64,000 bases of DNA from Diabrotica undecimpunctata (Eukaryota > Arthropoda > Insecta > Coleoptera > Chrysomelidae), in the NCBI RefSeq assembly GCF_040954645.1, contig NC_092808.1:88413042-88477041 (forward strand), given 5' to 3'. The notes under the pieces are model-generated. The model had not been told where the DNA came from. It saw only the letters and a list, made by a program, of their open reading frames with translations, and did no database searches. Each line of letters opens with the position of its first letter. The stretch's first letter is position 1. Below are positions 29,125 to 40,950 of the stretch, piece by piece. Position numbers and translations under genes: made by a program.

Positions 29125-30540
29125 TCAATTTTGTAGTATTAGTGCATGGTAAATTTGGCTTAAGTTGCTGATATCAGTTCTCTTATTTAATGCATTAGGT
29201 TGTTTCAAAATATGACACATCTCCATAAACTGTCTCTTATTAAGGTTACGTTCTCTACAGAGAATTCTAACACCATCAAAATTCACAGTATGTTTGGTGT
29301 TGATTGCATGTTCTGCAAGGGCACAAGTATGTTTAGAAAGTTTAATGTCACTACGATGTGAAGTAAGGCGTCCTTTAAGGGAACGGCCAGTTTGACCAAT
29401 ATAACATGCATCACATTCAGAACAGGGTATGTGATAGACTACATTCACTTGTTCCAAAAAGGAAAGAGGTGTTTTAATTTTAGAAAACAAGTTCCTGACA
29501 GTCTTTGAATTATTGATAGCAATCTTAACCGGGATATTGTTCTGTTTGTACAATTTAATAAGCTTTTCAGTAACATATGGGAAATAGGGTAGTGAAGAGT
29601 AATGGGTGGTGGAAGTTGCAATGTTAGGAGAAAGTAGAGTATTGTTGTTCATAATATTATTAGAAATCATTCTAAGTTGATCGCCATTAGGTAAGTCATC
29701 AATAGAAGACCCAAAACTTGTTGAAAAAAGGTATTTATTTATGAGAGATGTAGGGTAAGAATTGTCAGATAGTATACTTCTGAGTAACAAAAGAGAATCC
29801 CTTTTGTTATCAGGATGTGTTAACCTATGGACCCTACAGCTGAGTGCTTTTATAAGATTTATTTTGTATTTGAACGGATGGCAAGAATGATAGTTAAGGA
29901 ACCTATTACTAGCCATAGGTTTCCTGTACCAACTTGTAGTTAGTGTATTGTCATTATTTCTAAAGACACGCATGTCTAAGAAAGGAATACTATTGTTAGA
30001 AGGATCCTCAAGTTCATAAGTAAACTGTAAGTGAGGATCAAAATCATTAAAAATCGATAAGGTAGACTCTACTTTCTCAAAGGGTAAGGCTAACAAAAGG
30101 TCATCAACATACCGTTTAACAAAAGGGATATGGAAATCTATAAGACCCAAACATTCAGATATCAAGTCATCAAGGACAAAGTTAACAAGGATGGGAGATA
30201 TGGATGAACCCATTGGTGTACCAAAAATTTGTAAGTAATATTTATCATTGAAAACCAAAAAATTAGTGTCAAACACTAATTGCAAAAGCTCTACAAATAC
30301 GTCCCAGGAAACGGGGGAGTTTGGTTGGATAGTGTTCCAATGATTTCTTAAAGAAGTGAGAACACTAGAAAAAGGAAGGTTAGTGAAAAGTGATACTACA
30401 TCAAAGCTCACCAAAATGTAATTAAGTGGTAGTTTAAAATTGTTAATAAATGCACTAAATTGAAAAGAATCAAAAATATTATAAGAATTGTGATAATCAT
30501 AGGATTTAGATAGAATATCAGTTAGAAATTTTTTTATTAA
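29125..30540 (-). CDS. Penelope-like reverse transcriptase with GIY-YIG endonuclease (5'-truncated)
   Basis: The frame is open from about 30540 (LIKKFLTDILSKSYDYHNSY) and has no true start, so the N-terminus is missing. Reverse-transcriptase motifs are VSFDVVSLFTNLP, GTPMGSSISPILVNFVLDDL and the catalytic KRYVDDLLLAL, then FLDMRVFRN. The C-terminal GIY-YIG domain shows VVYHIPCSECDACYIGQTGR with the following RLTSHR and the zinc-finger-like Cys pair C..C. It ends LSQIYHALILQN. The enzyme would nick DNA and copy its own RNA. No stop falls inside the remaining 470 or so codons. Confidence 0.9.
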   Translation of the reverse strand, partial: LIKKFLTDILSKSYDYHNSYNIFDSFQFSAFINNFKLPLNYILVSFDVVSLFTNLPFSSVLTSLRNHWNTIQPNSPVSWDVFVELLQLVFDTNFLVFNDKYYLQIFGTPMGSSISPILVNFVLDDLISECLGLIDFHIPFVKRYVDDLLLALPFEKVESTLSIFNDFDPHLQFTYELEDPSNNSIPFLDMRVFRNNDNTLTTSWYRKPMASNRFLNYHSCHPFKYKINLIKALSCRVHRLTHPDNKRDSLLLLRSILSDNSYPTSLINKYLFSTSFGSSIDDLPNGDQLRMISNNIMNNNTLLSPNIATSTTHYSSLPYFPYVTEKLIKLYKQNNIPVKIAINNSKTVRNLFSKIKTPLSFLEQVNVVYHIPCSECDACYIGQTGRSLKGRLTSHRSDIKLSKHTCALAEHAINTKHTVNFDGVRILCRERNLNKRQFMEMCHILKQPNALNKRTDISNLSQIYHALILQN

Positions 30541-30653
30541 ATAAAACGTATTTTATAGGCGAAACGTATTCAATAAAAAGATAAAGTAGCACAACTCTTT
30601 TCTTTTTTAATCTCCAAATTGACCGAAAATATCCCTTTCACTTACGAGTACAC

Positions 30654-30660
<7 letters not shown>

Positions 30661-30730
<70 letters not shown>
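30661..30730. repeat. TA microsatellite
   Basis: (TA)n separating the Penelope-like element from the Gypsy LTR. Confidence 0.95.
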
Positions 30731-30734
<4 letters not shown>

Positions 30735-32174
30735 ATGATGTATTGTTTGTTTGTGAATGATGAGCAATGAGTATTTTTAATAATATAGGGTTTTTATCGC
30801 GGTTCTCAAAGAATTAGTTTGTAAGTACTTTTTTAAATTATCTTTATTATAACTATTATGAAACACACATATATATCTAACCTAGCCAATGTAAATTTAA
30901 AATAAACTATCTTTAAATTGATACTCTTATAAAACTAATTAAATTCTATAGACAATGTAAAATTTAAACAAACTATCTTCAAAATTGAAATTGTTATGAC
31001 ATTAACTAAATTATATTAACAAAATTTTGTACCTTTCTTTCACTGAATGCCTAAATGAACTGTTTTCCACTATATAGATTCTAATCACCACTGAATGTCT
31101 TCGTACTTCGGTTATCCTTGTTTTTGTGAAATTACTTTTTCCAATTATCAGCTTCTACCAATTTAAGATATATTTTTCTTCACCAGCATTTATAAATCAC
31201 CAAGCAAACCAGCAAACAGCATTTATATTTATTCTTCTTTTCAATATACCAATATCCAATTATTATAAGTTGATTTATACTAATCTCCAATCATAATATA
31301 ATTTTAATTCCTTCCAATATCCATCCAATATTCTTCTAATATACTTTTATAATCTTCAATAATTATTTGTGTATAATTATAAATGTGCATTAAAATATAT
31401 GCATAATTTTTAATCTTCATTTAACTCACTATATTAAACAATTGGATTATTTGTAACTGATTGACTAACTGAATGCACTGGACCTACTTTCTTACTAAAC
31501 TTTTCTGACTGCACTATCTTGAAAATTCTGAATAATTGACTTCACTAAATGAGTCTATCTTCTACTAACTTTCATAATAAACTGGCCATCTTGAATCCAA
31601 ATCACGGGTATTTATATCTTTTCGGATGTTCCAGAACCATCTGGTAAGAAATCATGTTCTATTTAGTTCTATTTCTTCTATATGGATGTTCTCGAAAAAA
31701 AAATATCTATTCGATCCACCAACATAATCATTATTCCAGAATGTTCCAACATAAACACAGGTCAAATTCTGCATTCTGGAGAATTCGTTAATGTTCTATT
31801 GATAATTTTGTTGACATTTAGGCTTTTCAGATCAGAATAAACATTTAAATCATTAAATATATATAAATTAAACATTTTAAACTAACATTATTATTATAAC
31901 CCCACTTTATATTCCTAAAAATTCTTAATTTCTGTCAGTCACTTACTGTATAGTTGGTTGCCTATGCACATGGCTCACTTAAATATATTTACAACATTAA
32001 AATACAACTTTTTACAATTATTATATGCTAATTTCTTAAAAATGCCCTCACATAAATATATTTTTATAAAATTCTCTAGTATATAACTTATTTAAAATAA
32101 TCAAATACTTTTTTATATCTAATATTATGTAGTATATAACTTATAAATTATTTTCTATAAACAATATCATTTCA
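30731..32174 (-). repeat. Solo LTR of the Gypsy family (minus orientation)
   Basis: Inverse of the LTR found at 43829-45132 and 63227 onward: it starts TGTTATGATG (inverse of CATCATAACA) and ends CATTTCA (inverse of TGAAATG). TA repeats touch both ends, so the target was a TA microsatellite. Extra sequence (for example around 31360-31440) makes it about 1.44 kb against 1.30 kb, so it is an older or variant copy. No internal region is attached. Confidence 0.85.
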
Positions 32175-32213
32175 ATATATATATATACCTATATATATAT
32201 ATATATATATATA
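32175..32213. repeat. TA microsatellite
   Basis: (TA)n with one CC interruption, right of the solo LTR. Confidence 0.9.
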
Positions 32214-32555
32214 TACATCCTAATATCATTTTCGCATCGATACATTATGCTTTTACTATCAATTTAGCATCGTCTTGCAAAGTAGCATCTGTATATCGAC
32301 GCTACTTTACAAGACCTTAATAACTGTTTTCCCGTACTTGTTACAAGCATTTTAACCATCTCATTGATTAGAGTTTTGATACCGTGTTGGTATTTTAAAA
32401 TATCCGCTTTCTCTTTTTATCCCTTACTGAGTTATATAAGTTTATTCCAGAAAATGTTTGAGTCTAAAATGATGGTACAGTGAAAATATTATATATATTT
32501 AGTTCAGGGTTTTACCGTTTACTCGCTGCCATTATATACATGAAAATGTATATCC
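32214..32555. other. Unassigned sequence between the LTR and the I-like LINE
   Basis: No coding frame. Text such as TTTAGCATCGTC and AAAGTAGCATC resembles the sequence right of the LINE (TTTTAGCATCAG near 38370), consistent with one original locus split by the LINE. Confidence 0.4.
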
Positions 32556-32752
32556 CACTTTCATTATCACATAAAGTTCCTCGCGAATTAAAAGATTTAA
32601 GCAGTGTTACAGTTCGTTCGTGATCATTGAATCGATCAGTCGATTTATCGAGTGCGAAGTAATTAACAACAGTGTTTAATTGTGAATAATTTTGTTAAAA
32701 TTTCTAGTGTAGTAGTTCTTATAAGAAACTTAATTATCAGTGAGTGTATAAT

Positions 32753-34294
32753 ATGAGTGCCAACCAGGGGGGTGGTGAAACCCCCCAAATTGGAACTCAA
32801 CCCTCATCCAAAGGTGACATAGATGTCCCAAATATTTGGGATATGGACGTAGAATCAAATCGTAATGTATTCGACAAAACAACAATAGAAAATATCAATA
32901 ATCCAAATGTAAGTACAATAATTAATAATTCTAACGTAAAACATACGGAGACAACAACAGATATAAACGAAAAACCAGTACGTATTCCAAGTTTTTATAA
33001 TAATGTAGATATCGCTCCTTTTTACGTGTATGTTGAAAATAGTCTAGATAAATTTGATGGTAAATTAAACGCAATTAGAATAGGAGATATTTTGTTCAAA
33101 GAACATCCAGAATTGGATTCCAAAATTAATTGCATAGATTCGATAGGGCGTAATAGGTTAAGAATTAAATTAAAAGACTATAAATCGGCAAATAATTTAT
33201 TAAAATCGGTTAATTTAAAGAAATATAATTTGTTGGCATATATTCCTAAATTTATTACACATAAATTTGGCATAATACGAAATATAGATTATGAGTTTGA
33301 TGAAGGGTATGTTAAAGGGAAAATAAATCCAGTTGATATGCATTGTAAATTTAGTGTTGAGGCAGTTAAACGAATGAATCGCAAAGTAATTAAACCGGAC
33401 GGTACTAAAGAATACAAGCCTACAAAAACCTTTTTTGTTACTTTTAAAACATCTAAGTTACCACAATATATATGCATTAATCATGTAAGAATTCCGGTAG
33501 AACCCTACGAGCAAAAGGTCCTACTATGCTTTCATTGTTATAGATACGGTCATTTAATAAAACAATGTAAAAGTAACGTTCGTTGTTTAAAGTGTAAAGA
33601 GGGACACGAGACAAAAGACTGTAAAAAAAATTTGGTAGAAAAATCATGTTTCTATTGTAGTGGAAAACATTACACAAATGAAATAAAAGAGTGTCCAGAA
33701 TTCAATAGACAAAAAGCAATTAAAAAATTAATGACTGAGCAAAATTTATCTTATGCCGAAGCTAACAAAAAAACCCCTAAATTTACTTATGCACAAGTGG
33801 TTAATAAATATCCGGGACCGACCGAAATCTTAAACAATAATTATTTAGCCGACAGTAATCACAATTTAAACAGTAATTCTAATGCTTTTCAGTCACAATC
33901 TAATATATTTCCTTCTTCCCAAATGCAGCCAAGCGGGCAAAAGTCGAGTTCGGTAAACTCCCAGCATTCTGCGGTTTCTCACAAAAGACCTAGGTTGGTG
34001 AGGTCTCAAGAACATGATAATACACTGAATCTACATAAAAAAATTTTATCACCAATTCATTTACCGAGTTCATCGACAGCCGTTTTCGAAAAACAAAATT
34101 ACACTTCAAACTTAACATTGAATCAGCCTCATCAAGAGACTTGTGTCACTGTTACGGAGAATGCTTTAGTAGGTTTAATTTTATCCATTATAGGAATCTT
34201 AAAACAACAAAATAAATTTGAAATTCAAGAATCAACTTTACTTAGTATTATTCAAGATAAATTTAATGCAATATCTGATGAAGAGTTGTTTTAA
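32753..34294 (+). CDS. I-like LINE ORF1 (gag-like, CCHC zinc knuckles)
   Basis: ATG at 32753 (MSANQGGGETPQIGTQ) follows a short A/T-rich leader; an in-frame GTG at 32744 is not needed. It encodes about 513 residues: a polar N-terminus, a basic central domain (FYVYVENSLDKFDGKL, IRIGDILFK), then the cysteine motifs CFHCYRYGHLIKQC, CLKCKEGHETKDC and CFYCSGKHYTNEIKEC, the FTYAQVV motif, and a Ser/Asn/Gln-rich tail. It would bind element RNA. There is no internal stop. Its end overlaps ORF2 by 17 bases, with ORF2's ATG at 34278. Confidence 0.88.
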   Translation: MSANQGGGETPQIGTQPSSKGDIDVPNIWDMDVESNRNVFDKTTIENINNPNVSTIINNSNVKHTETTTDINEKPVRIPSFYNNVDIAPFYVYVENSLDKFDGKLNAIRIGDILFKEHPELDSKINCIDSIGRNRLRIKLKDYKSANNLLKSVNLKKYNLLAYIPKFITHKFGIIRNIDYEFDEGYVKGKINPVDMHCKFSVEAVKRMNRKVIKPDGTKEYKPTKTFFVTFKTSKLPQYICINHVRIPVEPYEQKVLLCFHCYRYGHLIKQCKSNVRCLKCKEGHETKDCKKNLVEKSCFYCSGKHYTNEIKECPEFNRQKAIKKLMTEQNLSYAEANKKTPKFTYAQVVNKYPGPTEILNNNYLADSNHNLNSNSNAFQSQSNIFPSSQMQPSGQKSSSVNSQHSAVSHKRPRLVRSQEHDNTLNLHKKILSPIHLPSSSTAVFEKQNYTSNLTLNQPHQETCVTVTENALVGLILSIIGILKQQNKFEIQESTLLSIIQDKFNAISDEELF

Positions 34295-37200
34295 GATTTG
34301 CCAGTGGAATTGTAGATCAGCTACATCTAATAAAGAAAATCTTCAAAATATGTTAATAAGTGAAGATATAGATATTGCTATGCTTTCAGAGACATGGTTT
34401 GAGCCATCAAAATATGTAAATTTTGCAGGTTATAACGTTATTAGGGAAGACCGCCCTGACGGATACGGCGGGGTGGCTTTTCTGGTAAAGTTAAAGTTAA
34501 AATATAATGAGATTATTGTAAGACACTCCAATAAACTGCAAGCAAACTGTATCCAACTACTATCAACCAACAAAATCAGTATATTTTTTGTAAACATTTA
34601 TGTTACTCCAAGAAGTTCCATAGGGACGGATGAGTGGGGCGAGTTCTTGGAATCTCTCCCGAAACCATGTGTAATCGGGGGCGATTTCAATGCTCATCAC
34701 ACTGCTTGGGGATGTTTAACAACCAATTCTCAGGGTAACAGGTTACAAGATGCAATAGATAATACGGATTTGGTACTATTAAACGATGGCAGTCATACAT
34801 TAGTGCCCACATTAAACAGTAACTCCTCAGCGATAGACTTAACACTCTGTTCATCAGGCATAGCACATCTTTTTGAGTGGCAAATTATGGACGATCCACA
34901 TGGTTCTAACCATATTCCGATTTTAATTAAATTTAACTGTGAAATGAGCAGTAATGAAATGATGGTGTATAGTAGATGGATAACAAAAAAAGCCAATTGG
35001 AATAAATTTCAAAGCGAAATGGACGAACAATTTATAAATAATGATAATAATTCTAATTACAGCCAATTTATTAATGCAATTAATAATGCAGCTGTAAAAT
35101 CAATACCACAGAGATATAAATATAAGCAAAATAAAAAAAATAAACACTGGTGGAATGATGAATGTCAGGCAAAAGTTAATAACAGAAAACATTTATTTAT
35201 AATATACAAAAACAATCCAAACCTGCAAAATTTAATAAACTATAAAAGAGCTGATGCAATAGCAAAAAGAACGATAAAAATAACCAAATCGGAATCATGG
35301 AAAATATATTGTCAGTCCTTAAATAAAACCACGCCTATGAAACAAGTTTGGTAAAAAGTAAATAGTTATAAAAATAGAAGACAAAACAATACACATTACA
35401 TAGAATCAAGTGCTGAATGGATAGAGGATTTTCAAAATAAATTATGTCCAAAAGTTTGCATTTCTAAACCATTACAACCTTGTGCATATGATTCCTCTGG
35501 AAATTCAGATAATTATTTAACAGCGCCTTTCAGTCTGTATGAATTGAATAGAGCTATGAAAAAAAATTGTAATACATCCCCTGGAAAGGATCAAATTCAG
35601 TATAATATGATATTTAATCTATCTTATTCCGGCAGAAATGCGTTGTTGGATATATATAATAATATATGGTTTAATAAAATACCAATTCCCAATGATTGGC
35701 TTGATTATATTATAGTCCCTTTATTAAAGCCTGGGAAAAAATCTAATAATTCAGATTCTTATCGACCTATAGCTATGGCATCTTGTTTATTAAAAACTTT
35801 TGAACGAATGATTAAAAATAGACTAGAACATTTTTTAGAATTCAATAAACTATTACCCGAAAACCAATTCGGATTTAGAAAAAATCGTTCAACGTTAGAT
35901 AATGTGACTACTCTAGTTACTGACATACAAAGTGGATTCTCACACAATTTTTCAACAACTTGCTTATTCATAGATATAAAAGGAGCGTACGATAATATTC
36001 AATTAGACATTTTAATGGACAAGATGCAAAAGCTAAAACTACCGGAACTACTTATTTTTAATATTTATAAATTGTATAATGAGAGAAATATTTATATTCG
36101 TACAGTAGACAAGTTAATAGGTCCTCAAAAAGCTGCTGTTGGCCTTCCTCAGGGCAGCATATTAAGTCCTATTTTGTACATTATATACTCATTTGACTTG
36201 GACACTATATTCCATAGGAATATAAAAACATTACAATATGCTGATGATATATGTATATATACGGCAGAACAAAATATAGAAAAATGTCATCAAAATTTAG
36301 AGGTAGCTTCAGATTCATTAGAAAAGTGGGTAAAGAATAACGGATTTTCCATTTCAGAAAATAAGTCAGCAGCTGTTACATTTACTAGGAAGAGGTTTCA
36401 TCATCCGTCTTCAATAACACTAAAAAATTACACACTCCCGTACCTAGCTTCAATTAAGTATCTAGGTATTACTCTAGATACAAAACTTAACTGGAAATCT
36501 CATATTCATTATATAACATCTAAAATTGAAAATGCTATAAACATCATAAAAGTTTTCAGCCATAGTAAGTTGGGGGCAGACCCTAATATTTGTCTTCTAT
36601 TTTATAAATCTTTTATTCAGTCAATAATCGATTATGGGTGCGTATTATATGGATCGGCCTCTGAATGTCATCTTAAAAAGATTGATCAAATCCAAAATAA
36701 ATGTCTACGAATCTGTAATGGGTATCTGAAATCTACACCCATAGTTGTTATGGAGGCGGAAAGTTGCATACCTCCACTTCAGTTAAGGAGACAATTCTTA
36801 AGTAATAAAAACTTATTTACGATATACGCAAAAAATGACAATCTTACACACACAATTCATCAGTTAACTATCGAGGTTTTAACAAATCGATATTGGAAAT
36901 ATAAAAAAACTCCTCTATTGATCGAAAGGTATTATAACTACCCAGAAATTAAGGACAATATATTAACTATTAACAACTTAACGTCTTTTAAACACTACGA
37001 TATTCGCCCTGTATTCCATTTAATCGATGACTACCCTAGACTCCCAGAAAAATTACTAAATAAATATTTTCTTAATAAAATTCATCATAAATGGGAAAAT
37101 CATGATTACATCTTTACTGACGGTTCTGTAATTAATGGAAATACCGGTTTGGCTCTTTATCATGTTAATAAGAAAAAAAAGCGACTGTATAAACTGCCTA

Positions 37201-37957
37201 AGGGATCGTCAATATTCACTGCAGAGATAGTCGGAATTAAAAATGCACTAATCTATGCTCAATCCCTATCCGGCACTAATATAGTAATATTCTCTGACTG
37301 CAGAAGTGCATTAGAAAAGATAAAAAATATTAACATAACCGACCAGTATGACGATTTAATTAAAGATGTATATGAAGTACTTACAAAATTGAATAAAAAT
37401 GAAAAGATAAATACATTATCTTGGGTAAAAAGTCATTGTGGGATAGAATATAATGAGATAGCAGATAGATTAGCAAAAAGGGCTACTACAGAAGGGGAGA
37501 TGATTAACATGAAGCTACCTTTGAACGATCACGTAAGCCAAATGAAAATAACCATGAAAACTAAATGGCAAGAAAAATACGAAAAATCCAACTCTGGGAA
37601 AAAGTTTAAATTGTTGCTTCCAAAACTAAACATAAAACCATGGTTTTTTAATGTACAAAATAGAAATTTTAAAAAACAATTTCACGAATCAGAAGTTACC
37701 ATGCAATGTATCCGGAATATAAACACCGTCTAGGTATCCATAACGAAGATTATTGCGAATGCGGAAAACATGGTAGTTTAGAACATATTATATTAGAATG
37801 CCATTCTATTCAACAAGAGATCTCTACACTACTTAGTAATCTATATAAATTAAAAATAGACACACCTTTTAACTTATCGAGCTTACTTGCAACTGAAGAT
37901 ATACGAGTATATGAGGTTATTTATGTACATACAGTTAAATGTAAATTTAAATTATAA
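34278..37957 (+). pseudogene. I-like LINE ORF2 (endonuclease, reverse transcriptase, RNase H)
   Basis: Starts MKSCFKICQWNCRS inside the end of ORF1. The APE endonuclease shows SETWF, VIGGDFNAHHTAWG and SNHIPI. TAA at 35352-35354 interrupts, with the same frame continuing. The reverse transcriptase shows SYRPIAMASCLLKTFERM, FIDIKGAYDNI, GLPQGSILSP and QYADDICIY. RNase H shows FTDGSVING, FTAEIVGIKNAL, FSDCRSAL and VKSHCGIEYNEIAD. A frame break near 37700 precedes the CCHC end CECGKHGSLEHIILEC. One stop and one frame break in about 1226 codons suggest a fairly young but dead copy. Confidence 0.9.
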
Positions 37958-38297
37958 GCACACTAACATAAATCCCACTCTTTTGTATCCATTCCAGGGG
38001 TCCCCTCCCCCGTGTTATAAAACCCCGCCGAGACGACCCTTCGGCAAATTAGCGGCAAAAAAAAAAAACAAATAATAAATCAAAAACCAAACAATATAGT
38101 TAAAAAAAAACAGTTACATTATAAGGATAATCAATAATATAATATTGAGTATTATGTATAATAATATGTGTTGTTCATTAAATATAAGATAATATTAGAT
38201 ACGCATTAAGTGAAAATTAATACTTAACTGAAGCATTTTCCTTATAACTTTCACACATTTGTTCTGGCTAATTGGCTTAGTTCCAGTGCCATAAAAC

Positions 38298-38300
<3 letters not shown>

Positions 38301-38354
<54 letters not shown>
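38301..38354. repeat. CA microsatellite
   Basis: (AC)n at the end of the LINE unit, immediately before CACTTTCATTATCA. It may be part of the LINE's tail. Confidence 0.93.
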
Positions 38355-38356
<2 letters not shown>

Positions 38357-38509
38357 TCATTATCAATCATTTTAGCATCAGAAATTTGGCATCGCTGTTG
38401 AATATAATATTACCCACAACGAAATAGTAAATTTAAGAATGTATATATATATTTTTTTCATCCACAAATCATTCTGGCATCATGTTTGGTTAAAAGTAAC
38501 GGGTTATGA

Positions 38510-39370
38510 TATATTGCAACTACCTATTGTATCTTCGCTCTAATTGGTCCAGTCGCGACGTACATTCCCTCAAATGATAGGATTTAACCAATAAAATACA
38601 ATAAGACAGAAAAATCAAATATAGCAAAATGTCAAAAAGGCTTTAATTATATATCTTCGTTTCTATAAGTCCAATCGTGACGTACAGTACCTCAAATGAC
38701 AGGATTTAACGAATTGAAAAAAATGAAATAAAAAAATTAAATACAGCAACATGTCCAAAGGGCCGTAGTCACGTATCTTCGGTTCTATTAGTCCAATCGT
38801 GACGTATAGTACCTCTAATGATAGGATTTAACATAAATAATACAATGGGATAGAAAAGTCAAATGCAGAACAATGTCAAAAGGGCCTTAGTTGTTTATCT
38901 TCAGTTCTATTAGTCCAATCATGACGTGTTGTACCTCAAATGAAAGGATTTAACAAATAAAATACAATGAGGTATAAAAATTAAATGGAGTAGCATGTCA
39001 AAATGGCCTTAGTTATGTATCTTCGTTTTTAGTAGCCCAATCGTGACGTACAGTACCTCAAATAATAGGATTTAACCAATCGAATACAATAAGATAGAAA
39101 AATAAAATACATCAGCTTGTCAAAAGGGCCTTAGTTATGTATATACGGTCCTATTAGTCCAATCGTGACGTTTCGTACCTCAAATGATAGAATTTAACTA
39201 ATAGAATACAATGAGATATACAAATTAAATAGAGTAGCCTGGAAAAAGGGCCTTAGTTATGTATCTTCGATCCTATTAGTCCAATCGTGACGTATAGTAC
39301 CTCAAATGGTACCATTTAACCAATAGAATACTACGACGTAGAAATCAAATACATCAACACGCTTTAACGG
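38510..39370. repeat. 122-bp tandem satellite, seven copies
   Basis: The block CAATCGTGACGTA...GTACCTCAAATGATAGGATTTAA recurs: GACG sits at 38557, 38679, 38801, 38923, 39045, 39167 and 39289, exactly 122 bases apart each time. Other conserved parts are AAAAGGGCCTTAGTTATGTA and TCCTATTAGTCC. Copies are diverged by substitution but not by net length. A partial eighth copy (GATAGGATTTAACAAATAGAAT) lies near 39951-40010, beyond a LINE fragment. Confidence 0.95.
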
Positions 39371-39430
39371 AGATAATACGATGGTGTATTACTATATAGA
39401 CATACGTCCACTTTTAGTTAACTATTTAGT

Positions 39431-39850
39431 ATGTATTCAGTACTTTGCTTTACGGTTGTTGCGGTTAAACAGAAGAATGTTAAAAATCTTGAAAGCTTTG
39501 AGATGTGGTGCTACCGCTGTATACTAAAAATAAGTTGGGATAAAATTACAAATGAAGAGGTAATACGCAGAATAAATAACGATCCAGAAGTTATACTGAA
39601 TATAAAAAAGAGAAAACTTGAATAGTTTGGCCTCCTGATGAGAGGACAAAAGTACACATTCCTACAAAATATATTGCAAGAAAAAATCCAAGGACGCACA
39701 AATCCAGGCCGTAGAAGAATGTCCTGGATGAGAAATTTAAGAGAGTGGTTTGGCTGTACCACTAACGAATTATTCAAAACAGCAGTAAATAAAATTAGAA
39801 TCGCCCTAATGATATCCAATCTCCGATAGGAGAGGCACTCAAAGAAGAAG
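39431..39850 (+). pseudogene. RTE-like LINE ORF2 3' fragment
   Basis: Reads FEMWCYRCILKISWDKITNE, VIRRIN, a stop at 39623-39625, then FGLLMRGQKYTFLQNILQEK and GRRRMSWMRNLREWFG. This is the C-terminal tail seen in RTE-type endonuclease/reverse transcriptases, ending near AGAAGAAG. It is 5'-truncated. It interrupts the 122-bp satellite, so it arrived after the array. Confidence 0.75.
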
Positions 39851-40010
39851 ATGTGATAAACTCGAAAAATCTCCAACATTCACTGTTAGACATATGCCTC
39901 CCGTTCAATGCACACATTTACTGCTCCTTGACGCTGTGACGAGAATGAGATAGGATTTAACAAATAGAATGACAGAAAACTAAACAAGACAGTGTGTCAA
40001 ACGTGGAATG

Positions 40011-40714
40011 CGTCGCAGAATGTGAAATATTAGCGTAAAATTATATGATGGCCATAGACGGTTCTTTAATACCCAGCAAACGACTCGCTTTGTAAAGTTA
40101 CATAGGAGGGATCTGTGCGAGAAAAAGTCGATCATTCGTTTTATAACCCAAAGGGGACCATAAAATATTTAACGTTAAAATGTGACATAATGTAACGGTA
40201 TGACAAATCTTTTTTCTCCCGCATGTGCATGCCTGTGTACCTATACAAGGGGAGTCGTGCATAACCTTTAAGTTGATCGTAATACATAACTGCAACAACA
40301 AGTATGTTGACGACTTGGGTTAGTATATACAGTGCATTCCGTACGTTTTTTAAACATGCTTAGGAAATTGTTGACTGGAGGCTATTAAAGAAGTTCTTAA
40401 AATTTTTGCGGGTCACCGCCTTTTCTGTAAATGGAGTGAATATTGTTATCCATTTAATTTTTTTTCTCAGTTGAATAATTCCTGCTGGTATTTGGTCTAA
40501 GCTTACTTCTTTTCCCCATTCAATCTGTTTCATAGCTAATTCTACTACTTTATAGTGCCCTGTTCACCTGTTTTGGTAATTTCGGACTATTTCATTTCTT
40601 ATAACATAAAACAGTTGTTTCAGATATCTTTATCGCGTTTCTTTTTTTTATGGATGAATATGCTGCCGTTTTCATCTTCTACTATTTCATATGGAGCTAC
40701 ACGAATAACAATTC
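40011..40714. other. Mostly unassigned sequence
   Basis: No intact gene. On the minus strand near 40560-40440 a decayed frame reads like ELAMKQIEWGKEVSLDQIPA, similar to the start of a LINE reverse transcriptase, but it is too broken to be sure. Nothing else is seen. Confidence 0.35.
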
Positions 40715-40950
40715 CAAATCAAGAAAACACAAATAACACTCCGAATTATATTATACAACTAATAGTCGAAAAATGAATAGCAAGAGATGGATAATCAGAC
40801 AATTAAAATCAGCGCTACATGATGCACGCAATGCCACATTTGAACACTACATTAGTACATTGTCTAAAGAAGATCATTCACTATGGATAGCAACAAAAAC
40901 ACTTAAAGAGACCTGAACAATACAACCCACCAATTAAGAAAGATGACGTT
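40715..40950 (+). pseudogene. Jockey ORF2 fragment
   Basis: LKSALHDARNATFEHYISTL and SKEDHSLWIATKTLK match the linker before the reverse transcriptase of Jockey elements (compare ESFERYVKNLSLDDNSLWKA at about 13590-13650). Both ends are lost. Confidence 0.7.

Larger units (their letters stand above)
28522..30664 (-). mobile_element. Penelope-like element, 5'-truncated, with inverted terminal arms
   Basis: The minus-strand coding region is enclosed by 107-bp arms in inverted orientation (28522-28628 and 30558-30664) that agree almost perfectly by eye. An inverted partial copy of the terminal repeat beside a 5'-truncated body is a recognised Penelope arrangement. TA microsatellites touch both sides (28415-28494, 30661-30730). 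On the minus strand at about 28651-28620 the sequence CTGACGA, a hairpin (GCCCA...TGGGC) and GAAAC follow one another, as in a hammerhead core; Penelope terminal repeats are known to encode hammerhead ribozymes. Confidence 0.85.
32570..38351 (+). mobile_element. I-like non-LTR retrotransposon with RNase H
   Basis: Full two-ORF LINE: gag-like ORF1 with three zinc knuckles, ORF2 with endonuclease, reverse transcriptase and RNase H. CACTTTCATTATCA at 32556-32569 is repeated at 38352-38365, a candidate 14-bp target duplication. The 3' part holds a run of A near 38058-38070 and a (CA)n tract just before the right copy. RNase H next to a zinc-knuckle ORF1 points to the I/Loa/R1 side of the LINE tree; I cannot fix the clade. 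Confidence 0.8.

Noticed and set aside
28905..29171. 88-codon plus-strand frame with some charged, gene-like composition
   Set aside because: It lies antisense to the end and 3' region of the Penelope-like gene, has no splice or start support, and I do not recognise it.
38510..39370. CRISPR-like array (regular spacing)
   Set aside because: The whole 122-base unit repeats, with no unique spacers; it is a eukaryotic tandem satellite.
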